NCBI GenBank assembly: GCA_965232165.1
Contig: CBDDOY010000001.1
Coordinates: forward strand, 186,001-250,000
DNA from: UBA2779 sp965232165
GTDB taxonomy: Bacteria > Spirochaetota > Spirochaetia > DSM-2461
DNA: 64,000 nucleotides
Direction: 5' to 3'
Within the stretch, counting starts at the first letter, position 1, and each line of letters starts with the position of its first letter. The position numbers and the translations under genes were made by a program. The notes under the pieces are model-generated. The model did not search any database, was not told the DNA's origin, and saw only the letters and a program-made list of their open reading frames with translations. Positions 52,191-61,167 of the stretch are shown here, one piece after another.

Positions 52191-54516
52191 GTGAAGTTCT
52201 GGCAATAATCTCATCCTGAAGATCGGAAGCCAGCTCAACGAAGTAGGCGGTGTATCCGGCTACTCTTATGGTAAGACTGCGGAACTGCTCAGGGTCATCC
52301 TTGGCGGCCAGGAGAGTTTCCCTATCCACCACATTGAACTGGATGTGATGGATACCCAGAGAAGTGAAGCCCCGGAGCAGGGCTGCGAATTTCTTCCGCT
52401 CCTGGGCATCAGCAAAGGTCTGAGGCAAAAATTTCAAGTTAAGCAGTGCACCATTGCCGGCCAATCGGCACTGCATCCTCGATACCGAGCGCATCAGGGC
52501 GGTCGGTCCATTTACATCCCGCCCAGAAACGGCAGACAGCCCGCCGTCCGCAAGAGGCATCCCGGCTCGGCGGCCATCCGGCGTTGCAGCAACATTCTTG
52601 CCCATGGGCACATGGGCCGAAACCGTGTACAGTCCCATCTGATAGGGGCCGCCGCGGGCGTTTTGAAAATCCTTAAGCCGCCGTGCGAAGTACCCCGTCC
52701 ATTCGGCACCCAGGCCGTCCACCCATTCCACATCGTTGCCATATTTGGGAACCTTGTGAATGAGACTCTGTCTCAGAAATTCGTTATCACGGAAATTCTC
52801 ACACAGGGCATGGAACAGGCCGCCGGCATCAACCACATTCTCATCGAAAACGAGCTTCTTCAGTGCCGCCAGGGAGTCGGCAACATTGGCAACCTGGATG
52901 AGCTGAATCCCGGACAGGTTATATCTCGCCCCGCCGGCGGTGACATCCACCGCTTCGGTTACGCAGTCATCGATTACCGCAGACAAGAAGGGCGAGGGCA
53001 GAATCTCGGCATGAAGGCCATCCACGGCATCGCAAAGCGGAATCATGGCTTCGATGAAGGCATCGATCTGCTTCTTGAAAGCCCTCTGAAACTCGTCGAA
53101 ATCCTTCATCTCCACGAGAGAAGGACCGGCAGGGCCGAGCTGTTCACCGCCGAGCATACACCGGCCGCCGTTGAGAGTAATTTCCAGAACCTTCACCAGG
53201 TTAAACATAGCGGCATCACTCCAGCCCAAGCTGTTGCCGGAAGTGGAAAGCTCCACACAGCCGACCACCCCATAGTTCCGGGCATCCGTAAGCTCTGCGC
53301 CGCCATCCATCAGCGAGGGGATAATGCTTTCATCGTTGACAATCTGAGGCATACCGCTGCCGAGTCCTATCACACGGACACATTCATTCACAAAATAATC
53401 CGGTGACCCGCTCCAAAGCCTGGCCGTCAGATTGGGCTGAGAGAGTCCTATGTGTTCCTGGGCCTTGAGCATCATCATGGAAAGAGGATTAACGGCATCC
53501 AGCCCCTCCTCATCAACTCCCCCGATGGCGACATTGAAGCCGATGGGAAACCCTGCAAAGTACTGAGCGGAAGAAGCGCTTCGCATGTAAACAATCTGGT
53601 TAAACTTCAGCCACAGGGCATCAATCAGCTCCTGGGCCGCGCATGAATCGAGTACCCCCCGCCCCATATCCGCCTCAAGGTAGGGCCAGAGATATTGATC
53701 CATTCTGCCCGGGGAAAAAGAAGAGGCATTGGACTCCATCTGAAGGATGACAAAGAGGAACCAGATAGACTGCAGCGCTTCACGAAAGCTCTCCGGCGGC
53801 CGATGAGCCAGCGCACCGCATACCTCGGAGACAGCGGCAGATTCCGCATCAGACCTGCCGTCCGCCAATACGGCATAGCGGCGCATGAACTCCGCCGATG
53901 CCTCCGTCACAATCACAACAGCCTTCAGGAAGTCGGCGCCTTGCCCCTCCGCAGCCTCTAATCGCTCCTTCGCCTGCACAGCGATCCCGGCCGGCCCATA
54001 GCGCAGCCATTTCTCCACATTCGGAATGATATGCCCCTGGGCATGATCAGTCTGATTGATTTTGACCACCTTCTTGAGCCGACGGATTTCCTCCCCATGG
54101 CGGCTCTCTATGATGTCCTCCAGAGTTCTCCCCCGCCAAAACGGCTCAAGGACTTCCCTGAAATAAACGGCATCGTCCTCGCTAACATTGAAGGGGTCCT
54201 GCGGCCGATTCGGCAGGCTGTCAATCTCACGGGCCAGCCACGACAAGCCCGCCTCGGGAGAAACCACCCCTCCTCGTATGCCCGCTGTGCGGTTGCCGAC
54301 AATGAGTTCATGAGGATCAATGCGTATGTCTATCCGGCGCAGCGTGTGTGCCAGAGCATGGGCCCGCTGGAGCACACGGGACTCATCCGCATGGCATTGA
54401 TAACTCTCTGTAACCAACCTGGCCTGCTCAACCGACATATAGCGCCGTTCACCGAGAGTCTGCTCCTTAAGCCGAACGATTCTCATCGTACTGTCAGGTG
54501 AATCCTGCTTATTCAT
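52180..54516 (-). CDS. Glycyl-radical enzyme 1 (dehydratase/PFL-like, substrate unknown)
   Basis: The 778-residue enzyme has the radical Gly754 in RVAGYTAYF near the C-terminus and the active-site Cys420 in GCVELSTSG. The single-Cys GCVE motif groups it with glycerol/diol dehydratase, choline lyase and 4-hydroxyproline dehydratase types, not with classical pyruvate formate-lyase, which has a Cys pair. The N-terminus shows ELIVGNRT typical of these. AAGGAG at 54527 picks the start at 54516; the longer frame has no support. Its activase follows with an 11 bp overlap. Confidence 0.92.
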   Translation of the reverse strand: MNKQDSPDSTMRIVRLKEQTLGERRYMSVEQARLVTESYQCHADESRVLQRAHALAHTLRRIDIRIDPHELIVGNRTAGIRGGVVSPEAGLSWLAREIDSLPNRPQDPFNVSEDDAVYFREVLEPFWRGRTLEDIIESRHGEEIRRLKKVVKINQTDHAQGHIIPNVEKWLRYGPAGIAVQAKERLEAAEGQGADFLKAVVIVTEASAEFMRRYAVLADGRSDAESAAVSEVCGALAHRPPESFREALQSIWFLFVILQMESNASSFSPGRMDQYLWPYLEADMGRGVLDSCAAQELIDALWLKFNQIVYMRSASSAQYFAGFPIGFNVAIGGVDEEGLDAVNPLSMMMLKAQEHIGLSQPNLTARLWSGSPDYFVNECVRVIGLGSGMPQIVNDESIIPSLMDGGAELTDARNYGVVGCVELSTSGNSLGWSDAAMFNLVKVLEITLNGGRCMLGGEQLGPAGPSLVEMKDFDEFQRAFKKQIDAFIEAMIPLCDAVDGLHAEILPSPFLSAVIDDCVTEAVDVTAGGARYNLSGIQLIQVANVADSLAALKKLVFDENVVDAGGLFHALCENFRDNEFLRQSLIHKVPKYGNDVEWVDGLGAEWTGYFARRLKDFQNARGGPYQMGLYTVSAHVPMGKNVAATPDGRRAGMPLADGGLSAVSGRDVNGPTALMRSVSRMQCRLAGNGALLNLKFLPQTFADAQERKKFAALLRGFTSLGIHHIQFNVVDRETLLAAKDDPEQFRSLTIRVAGYTAYFVELASDLQDEIIARTSHGF

Positions 54517-54713
54517 TTTCAAAATCTCCTTTTCTGGCGTTCCCCCTCCCTTCGGCAGAGGTCGGGCTTCAATCCCTAACGCGCTCCAGCTTCGTGTCAA
54601 TCTTCTTCTGTTACTCAATGAGTTCCTATTGGAAGATCCCGAGTTCTTGGAGCTTGCAGGGGGTTTCCCGGCTTGGAAAGCTCTCATTACTTCAATGCCT
54701 TCTTAGGGGTATA

Positions 54714-55859
54714 TCAGAGGCGCCCCACTGTCTTCCAAGCTCCTTTCTCCATGGCAGATGCTTCAACCGCATTGATTATTTGCTGGACACGCATTCCATC
54801 ATCGATGCCTGGAGAAGGAGGACTTTTCCCGGACAGCGATTTAAGGAACGCGTATTGATTCTCAGCGTGGCAACGAACCCAGCCTATCGGTGCACGGGCG
54901 GGAGGGGCCTTGGCTTGGGGATAGTATTGGGCCGTCTCCAGGCGCTGCCACCCCCTCTCGCCGCCAAAGTCCCCTGACGGTTTGGCCTCATCGAAATAGA
55001 AGAGGAAACTCGGATCCATGAGATTGAATTTCAGGGCGCCCCGTTCTCCGTGAATCCAGATGCGCAGATCGTCCATGGTGCCGGTTGCGAATCTTGAGGC
55101 TTCAACGGTGCCGATTGAGCCGTCTTTCATCCTGGCCCTGAACCATGCCGCATCGTCCACCGTTACAGCGCCCATTTCCGGCGAACCCTTGGCAAGAGGT
55201 CTTTCCTTTATAAAGGTTTCCAACTGACCCTGGACGGAATCGACATCGCCGATTAGACAGCAGACGAGATCGATGACATGGGAACCCAAATCTCCCAGGG
55301 CGCCGGAGCCGCCGTCTTCCTTTCTCATCCTCCAGGACATGGGCCGCAAGGGAGTCTGATAACCCGAGTGAAGATACTCGGCACGCCAAGTAAAAATTCT
55401 CCCGAGACGTTTGTCCTTCAAGATTTCCCGCGCCTTGAGTATCGCGGGGATGAAGCGGTACTGGAACACCATTCCAAACGGGACACCGCTCTCCCTCACG
55501 GCGGACCCAATGGCTTGGGCATCGTTCAGGGTTCCGGCCAGCGGCTTCTCGCAGTACACGGCCTTGCCGCCTCGCAGCGCCGCCATCACTGCCGGCATGT
55601 GCAGGCTGTTAGGCAGGGACACATCGACCACATCAATTTCAGGGTCCGCTGCCATCTCTTCAATATCGGCCGTCCATTTTAGGAATCCCCCTTCCTCCGC
55701 CGCAGCCCTGGCGCTTTTTGGTGAAGAGGTGCAGACCGTATGCAGGACAGGCCGGGGGATGGCAAGCGGATATAGGAAAGGCAGTTCGCTGTAGTTCATC
55801 GCATGGACCCTGCCTATCATCCCATAACCGGCCAGGCCGATGTTGATTCTGTTCTTCAT
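54714..55859 (-). CDS. Gfo/Idh/MocA family oxidoreductase (cluster member)
   Basis: This 381-residue NAD(P)-dependent enzyme has the Rossmann motif GLAGYGMIGRVHA, EKPLAG in YCEKPLAGTL, and the catalytic GDLGSHVIDL (His/Asp) in the second domain. It presumably oxidises a sugar or sugar acid feeding the glycyl-radical enzymes. GGAGG upstream sets the ATG at 55859 rather than the GTG nine bases earlier. A 197 bp gap separates it from the glycyl-radical enzyme gene. Confidence 0.9.
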   Translation of the reverse strand: MKNRINIGLAGYGMIGRVHAMNYSELPFLYPLAIPRPVLHTVCTSSPKSARAAAEEGGFLKWTADIEEMAADPEIDVVDVSLPNSLHMPAVMAALRGGKAVYCEKPLAGTLNDAQAIGSAVRESGVPFGMVFQYRFIPAILKAREILKDKRLGRIFTWRAEYLHSGYQTPLRPMSWRMRKEDGGSGALGDLGSHVIDLVCCLIGDVDSVQGQLETFIKERPLAKGSPEMGAVTVDDAAWFRARMKDGSIGTVEASRFATGTMDDLRIWIHGERGALKFNLMDPSFLFYFDEAKPSGDFGGERGWQRLETAQYYPQAKAPPARAPIGWVRCHAENQYAFLKSLSGKSPPSPGIDDGMRVQQIINAVEASAMEKGAWKTVGRL

Positions 55860-55878
55860 GATTTCCACCTCCAGGCTG

Positions 55879-56682
55879 TCAACGCCTTAACCCATTCGCC
55901 GTTCTGTAACGGCGCGAAAGGCTATTAAGATGACTCCTTAGCTGGCGGACGGCATCAGCAATTTTCCCCTCTCCGGGCACAAAGCGGCCCGTTGGTCCTT
56001 TTAGAAGCGGGGAAGAGAATTCACCGACGGTCATTCCACGGGAAACGAAGGATTCCAGATTATCCCTATTCAATCCGCCATCCTCCATCAGATCGACCTC
56101 TGCCTCCCGGCCGCGGCTTACAAGCATATCATGCAGGGTAAGAACTGTCTCCGAGACGATGGGATCTATCACATGAGGGCTTTTATTCCCCTTCACCGGC
56201 TGCCAGAACGGGTACCGGCACTCGTACTCGATAATATCGACAAAGGGAATATACTGGTCAAAGAAGAGTGCCGGACAGCCTTGCCAGGCCCAGACACCGG
56301 CCTTGATTCCCAGTTCCTTCACGTAAGTAACATACTGGAGCAGGGTTTCGCCGGTTGTTTCTATGGGCAGGGTAATCAAATCCGCGCCCTCATCGGCCAG
56401 TTGTTTAAGCAATTCCAGCGGAGGCCGGTTCATCTGCAGTTGAATCTCAATCTCCAGTTTGGTCCGTGGTCTTATTCCCATGAGGATGTCGAGACCGCCG
56501 CGAGGGGCATGAAAGGCCATGAAATCACCATCCCTCATCTCGATATGGACCCAGTCGGCTCCTCCCTCCTCTAACTCTTCAACCGTTGCAGCCAGATAGC
56601 CGTAATCGGCCCAGAACAAACCGGCAGCAACCTTGACTTCCTGAGCAACAACTCCTATGCGATTCGATTCTTTCATTTTCAC
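55879..56682 (-). CDS. Ribulose-phosphate 3-epimerase-like protein with altered metal site
   Basis: The 267-residue TIM barrel follows the RPE/allulose-phosphate epimerase plan: GADWVHIEMRDGDF in place of ..WLHxDVMDGxF, a phosphate-binding EDGGLNRDN, and a final GPTGR. Of the four metal ligands, His46 and Asp201 stay, but the strand-2 Asp is Glu48 and the strand-3 His is Gln81. It may still bind metal with Glu, or catalyse another reaction. It overlaps the ROK gene by ATGA coupling. Confidence 0.75.
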   Translation of the reverse strand: MKMKESNRIGVVAQEVKVAAGLFWADYGYLAATVEELEEGGADWVHIEMRDGDFMAFHAPRGGLDILMGIRPRTKLEIEIQLQMNRPPLELLKQLADEGADLITLPIETTGETLLQYVTYVKELGIKAGVWAWQGCPALFFDQYIPFVDIIEYECRYPFWQPVKGNKSPHVIDPIVSETVLTLHDMLVSRGREAEVDLMEDGGLNRDNLESFVSRGMTVGEFSSPLLKGPTGRFVPGEGKIADAVRQLRSHLNSLSRRYRTANGLRR

Positions 56683-57650
56683 CCCTCACCTCTGTGCGGC
56701 AGAAACGCCGCTCCTAACAGCCCCGCTCCGGTTCCCAACTCCGCTAAAACAATTTCCAGTTCCTCATATACCATGTTTCGCACCAGGGAATTAAACTTCT
56801 TGCAGATAAGATCGAAGAAGCCGAATCCCATTCTCATGAGACCGCCGCCTAAAATGACGGTCTGAGGATTAACCACCTGGTAAATATTATAGATACCGAT
56901 TCCGATGTATTCGGCCGACTCTCGAAATAGCCGCGATGCGATCTCATCGCCCGACTTCACACCCTCTTCAAGAAGCATGCCGTCAATTTTAGGAACTTCC
57001 CCCGCCCTGAATCCTAATTTCGACACCATGCCCTCTCGAAGACAGAGTTCATATCTATCAGACAACCCCAGGGTGCCGCAAAGAGCCATGAGACATCCCC
57101 GATTTCCGCAGGTGCACCGTACCGGCGATGAAGGTTCCACTATGGTATGGCCAATCTCACCGGAAAAACCGAAATGGCCATGGAAAATTCTTCCCCGGCT
57201 GATGATGCCGGCTCCGACGCCGGTACTCACCGTCATAAAAATGACATTCTGCCGGTCCCGCCCCGCACCGAACAGATGTTCCCCCAGAACCTGAGCATTC
57301 GCATCGTTATCCAGGACAACCGGCGCATCGACCATTCGCCCCATCTCTTCCCGAAACGGATAATTCTTAAACGGGATATGAAAATTGCTCGTGGTGATAA
57401 TCAATCCGGCCCGGGAATTGATATGACCTGCGATGCCGACACCGATGCTCTTCAGCCCGCCTGACGAGACAGAGGCATCTTTACTCAGGGCATGAATCAA
57501 GTCGGCGATACAGGCGAGCATGTCCTTGTTGCCTAAATTCGAATGTTCACTGGTTTTTCTCTCTATCAGTAATTCCCCCTCAGCCGTGAACAGGCCGACA
57601 GACAGCTTCGTTCCACCCAAATCGACTCCGCAGAGCAATTTTTTCCCCAT
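56679..57650 (-). CDS. ROK family sugar kinase (second)
   Basis: The 323-residue kinase shows DLGGTK at the ATP site, the catalytic DNDANAQVLGE, STGVGAGI and the zinc motif CTCGNRGCL, in which the final Glu of CxCGxxGCxE is Met-flanked (GCLMA). The conserved start MGKKLLCGVDLGGTK is at 57650, overlapping the stop of the preceding RfbD-like gene. It probably phosphorylates the sugar imported by this cluster. It has no HTH, so it is a kinase and not a ROK repressor. Confidence 0.88.
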   Translation of the reverse strand: MGKKLLCGVDLGGTKLSVGLFTAEGELLIERKTSEHSNLGNKDMLACIADLIHALSKDASVSSGGLKSIGVGIAGHINSRAGLIITTSNFHIPFKNYPFREEMGRMVDAPVVLDNDANAQVLGEHLFGAGRDRQNVIFMTVSTGVGAGIISRGRIFHGHFGFSGEIGHTIVEPSSPVRCTCGNRGCLMALCGTLGLSDRYELCLREGMVSKLGFRAGEVPKIDGMLLEEGVKSGDEIASRLFRESAEYIGIGIYNIYQVVNPQTVILGGGLMRMGFGFFDLICKKFNSLVRNMVYEELEIVLAELGTGAGLLGAAFLPHRGEG

Positions 57651-57654
57651 CTGC

Positions 57655-58521
57655 CTAACCCGATAATCCATAATCATCCAGGCATTGCCGAATGGCATCC
57701 GGAGTGCTGGAAAAGCGAATCCCATGCGCTCGAAGGCGGGAAGTATCCAGCCGAGCATCCCGAGGGGCGGCGGCATACTTCTCGTCATCGCGTCTAAGTA
57801 ATGAGGGAATACGGTCATTCAGACCGAGTTCCTTCAGTATTAAACATACAATCTCATATCTGTCTAAATCGTTCATGGACCCGACATGATAGGTTCCATA
57901 GGGAATATCAAACACCTTGCCAAACTCATCTATCAGTTCCCCTACATAGGTGAGACCACGGTATTCCCGAGATGGTACAGCCACCTGCCTGCCCTTCAAT
58001 GCCGCCTTCACCGTATCCCAAAGAATGTTTGCCGCAACCGGACGACTGCGCTCCGGAACACCGAAAAGCCAAGTGAAGCGCAGAATCCACAGCTCATCGA
58101 GAATCGATTTGATGCGTTCCTCCGCTTCCAACTTGCTCCTGCCGTACTGCGTATCGGGAACAGGGACATCATCCTCTCCATAGGGGCCCGGTTCCTTGTT
58201 TCCGTTGAATACTTGCTCCGTGCTGCAAAATACCATCTTCGCTCCAACGGCCGCACAGGCTTCGGCGACATTCACCGCTCCGTCAACATTGACGGCCCGG
58301 CATTTCTCGGGATTCTCATTACAGACCCCTGTCTGGGCTATCGCCGCCGTATGAATGACATAGTCTGGTTTGAACAGATTCACAGCGTCTTTCACCCTGT
58401 GCTTCACGCGCAGATCCAGCTCATTGATATCCACGGACAACAGCTCGCAATCCCGGCCATAGGCGGCTTGAAGCCGTGATCCAAGGAAGCCGTTTCCACC
58501 GGTCAGGAGAATTCTCTTCAT
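57655..58521 (-). CDS. RfbD-like NAD(P)-dependent sugar epimerase/reductase
   Basis: The 288-residue extended SDR has GGNGFLGSRL at the dinucleotide site, a serine at the CSTEQVF catalytic position, and YGRSKLEAE (catalytic Tyr and Lys). The style is dTDP-4-dehydrorhamnose reductase, but in this catabolic setting it may reduce a free or phosphorylated keto-sugar. It is the first gene of the leftward operon; a TTCAAATGAA palindrome lies 36 bp upstream. Confidence 0.85.
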   Translation of the reverse strand: MKRILLTGGNGFLGSRLQAAYGRDCELLSVDINELDLRVKHRVKDAVNLFKPDYVIHTAAIAQTGVCNENPEKCRAVNVDGAVNVAEACAAVGAKMVFCSTEQVFNGNKEPGPYGEDDVPVPDTQYGRSKLEAEERIKSILDELWILRFTWLFGVPERSRPVAANILWDTVKAALKGRQVAVPSREYRGLTYVGELIDEFGKVFDIPYGTYHVGSMNDLDRYEIVCLILKELGLNDRIPSLLRRDDEKYAAAPRDARLDTSRLRAHGIRFSSTPDAIRQCLDDYGLSG

Positions 58522-58556
58522 AGGAAACCTCGCATAGCGACCATTATACCCTATAT

Positions 58557-58566
58557 TTCAAATGAA
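58557..58566. promoter_or_regulatory. Candidate DeoR operator 1 (TTCAAATGAA)
   Basis: This TTCANNTGAA palindrome lies in the divergent control region between the RfbD-like operon and glycyl-radical enzyme 2. The same motif recurs at 58651 and 63537. Confidence 0.55.
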
Positions 58567-58650
58567 GCAATAGGACTATTCAAAAACAACATTTTTTCGA
58601 TATTGCATTGACATTCCAGCCGATATCATCTATATTTGACATTGAGCAAC

Positions 58651-58660
58651 TTCACTTGAA
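58651..58660. promoter_or_regulatory. Candidate DeoR operator 2 (TTCACTTGAA)
   Basis: The second palindrome of the family overlaps the leader of glycyl-radical enzyme 2, ending eight bases before its AAGGAGG ribosome binding site region. Binding there would block that gene. Confidence 0.55.
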
Positions 58661-58678
58661 AGACAAGGAGGTTTCACC

Positions 58679-61081
58679 TTGACTGCTTGCACATCCCGCA
58701 TACATCAACTCAGAGAAGAGGTGCTCAGCGCTAAATCGAGGATATGTCTCGAAAGGGCCCGCTGTTACACGGCTGTGTACCGGGATCACCCCGAACAGCC
58801 CCTCATCATCCGCCGTGCCCTGGCCCTCTCCGCCACGCTGCGTTCCATGACCATCTTCCTGGAGGAAGGAACCTTGCTCGCCGGCAACCAATCTTCCGCC
58901 CTGAGGGCGGCGCCGATTTTCCCTGAATACGCCGTCGACTGGCTGATCCGGGAAATCGATGAATTCGAACGGCGTTCCGGCGACACCTTCCATCCTGACA
59001 GGGAAACGAAGAAGGAGCTTCTGGAGATATGTGATTGGTGGAAAGGCAAGACAACCCTGGACAAAGGCAGAACCCAGATGCAATCCCTGCACCGCCGCAT
59101 CCATGAGTCCGGCATCATCCGGGCCGAAGGCAATCTCAGTTCCGGTGATGGGCACATAGCCGTCGATGTCCGCCGCATACTCGGCGAAGGGCTGAATGCC
59201 TATACCGCCAGGGTGATAGAACTGCACAAAGCCTGCAATGCATCCCAACTCGACGGCATGAAGCGAAGCCGATTCTATGATGCCGTAACGATTGCGTTAG
59301 AATCGCTGCAAGGTTTTATTCTCCGCTACGCCCGGCTTGCATCCGAGCAGGCGGCAAGCTGCACAGAAGGCCATAGGGAGGAAGAGCTTCGGAAAATCAG
59401 CCGGATATGTTACAAAATAGCGTCCGAGCCGGCCTCATCATTGCATGAGGCCATTCAGCTCACCTGGTTCATCCAACTGGTTCTGCAGATTGAGAGCAAT
59501 GGGCATTCGCTCTCCCTGGGCCGGCTCGATCAGTATCTCTATCCCTACTATCTTGCCGATACCTCAAAGGATATCATCGATGATGCGGGGACGATGGAAT
59601 TATTGGAGAACCTGTGGATAAAACTCATGTCAGTCCACAAGATACGCTCCTGGTCCCATACGCGCTTCTCCGCCGGCAGTCCCCTGTATCAAAATGTCAC
59701 CATTGGGGGTAAAAACAGGGACGGATCAGACGCAACGAACGAATTGAGCCTTCTCATCCTCCAATCCGTTGGGGAGACCCGCCTTACCCAGCCCAATCTC
59801 TCGGTGCGCTTTCACGGCGGTATGTCGGAGGAATTCCTTAAGGAATGCCTGCGGGTTATCAATCTCGGTTTCGGCATGCCGGCCTTCAACAACGATGAGG
59901 TGGTGATTCCTTCCTTTATTAAACTCGGCGTGGAGGAAGAGGATGCCTATGACTATTCGGCTGTCGGCTGCATTGAAACCGCCGTACCGGGGAAATGGGG
60001 CTACCGCTGCACGGGTAAGCACTTCTTGAATTTTCCACGCGTCTTACTTGCGGCCCTGAACAACGGCCTGGACACAGAATCAGGTGAAACCTTCTTCCCC
60101 GGCATAGGCTCCCTCCCTGATTTCGAGGATTTCAGCCGCTGTATGGCGGCATGGGAGAAGCAGGTGAGGGCTTATGCCGAAGCCGGCATCGCCATCGATG
60201 CCGCCATAGACCTCGTGCTCATGGAAGAAGTGCCGGACCTCCTCTGCTCCGCCTTCACTGATGACTGCCTGATGCGGGGCAGAACCATACACGAGGGCGG
60301 TTCAAAATACGATTTCGTCTCCGGACTCCAGGTAGGAATCGCCAATCTCGGTGATTCTCTGGCCGCCATCAATAAATTCGTGTTTATCGAAAAATCAATC
60401 GGCGCAGCCGAACTCATGTCCGCGATGAGAGATGATTACACCTCTCCCCAAGGTGAAAGAATTAGGGCGAGACTGATCAATGAGGGACCAAAATACGGTA
60501 ATGACGACAATGAAGTCGATCTCATCCTGGCCGAGGCATACGGATACTACATCGATGAAATCGAAAAACACCGAACCATTCGTGAAGGCCGCGGGCCAAT
60601 AGGCTGCCGTTATTATGCCGGCACATCAAGCATATCAGGGAACGTGCCGGCGGGTTCCGTGGTTCCGGCCACACCCGATGGCCGACGAGCCGGCGTTCCG
60701 CTGGCCGAGGGCGCCTCTCCGAGCCCCGGCTCCGACCGGAATGGCCCTACGGCAGTGTTCAAGTCCGTGGCAAAGCTCCCGACGGTGAAAATCCTCGGAG
60801 GTGTACTGCTCAATCAGAAGTTCAATCCTGATATTTTCTCTCAAGAACCCACGAGAGAGAAACTTGGGAGTCTCATCCGTGCCTTCTTCTCCGGGCTGAA
60901 AGGCTGGCATGTTCAGTACAATGTTGTATCCCGAGACACACTCCTGGCGGCTCAGCGCAATCCACAATCCTATCGGGATTTGGTGGTGAGAGTGGCCGGT
61001 TATTCGGCGTTTTTTACCGGCCTGTCTCCTCAGGTACAGAACAACATCATCGCACGCACCGAACAGCAGTTTCATGGCTAA
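58679..61081 (+). CDS. Glycyl-radical enzyme 2 (dehydratase/PFL-like, substrate unknown)
   Basis: The 800-residue enzyme has active-site Cys431 in AVGCIETAV and the radical Gly774 in RVAGYSAFF. The GCIE motif again marks the dehydratase-like group. It is only distantly similar to enzyme 1, so it probably acts on a different substrate. The start is a TTG at 58679 with a strong AAGGAGG site. No activase follows, so the one at 51246 may serve both. A GMC oxidoreductase gene follows by 87 bp. Confidence 0.92.
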   Translation: MTACTSRIHQLREEVLSAKSRICLERARCYTAVYRDHPEQPLIIRRALALSATLRSMTIFLEEGTLLAGNQSSALRAAPIFPEYAVDWLIREIDEFERRSGDTFHPDRETKKELLEICDWWKGKTTLDKGRTQMQSLHRRIHESGIIRAEGNLSSGDGHIAVDVRRILGEGLNAYTARVIELHKACNASQLDGMKRSRFYDAVTIALESLQGFILRYARLASEQAASCTEGHREEELRKISRICYKIASEPASSLHEAIQLTWFIQLVLQIESNGHSLSLGRLDQYLYPYYLADTSKDIIDDAGTMELLENLWIKLMSVHKIRSWSHTRFSAGSPLYQNVTIGGKNRDGSDATNELSLLILQSVGETRLTQPNLSVRFHGGMSEEFLKECLRVINLGFGMPAFNNDEVVIPSFIKLGVEEEDAYDYSAVGCIETAVPGKWGYRCTGKHFLNFPRVLLAALNNGLDTESGETFFPGIGSLPDFEDFSRCMAAWEKQVRAYAEAGIAIDAAIDLVLMEEVPDLLCSAFTDDCLMRGRTIHEGGSKYDFVSGLQVGIANLGDSLAAINKFVFIEKSIGAAELMSAMRDDYTSPQGERIRARLINEGPKYGNDDNEVDLILAEAYGYYIDEIEKHRTIREGRGPIGCRYYAGTSSISGNVPAGSVVPATPDGRRAGVPLAEGASPSPGSDRNGPTAVFKSVAKLPTVKILGGVLLNQKFNPDIFSQEPTREKLGSLIRAFFSGLKGWHVQYNVVSRDTLLAAQRNPQSYRDLVVRVAGYSAFFTGLSPQVQNNIIARTEQQFHG

Positions 61082-61167
61082 TGAGGCTCTTCCGGCAATC
61101 GGCAGATTGTGTGCTTATGTCAAGACGGCCGTGAGGGGCTACAAACAACAGGGGGCCTTGGATAATC

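Noticed and set aside
52180..54687. 835-residue version of glycyl-radical enzyme 1
   Set aside because: The extra 57 residues are low-complexity and precede the AAGGAG site; the ATG at 54516 starts the family sequence.
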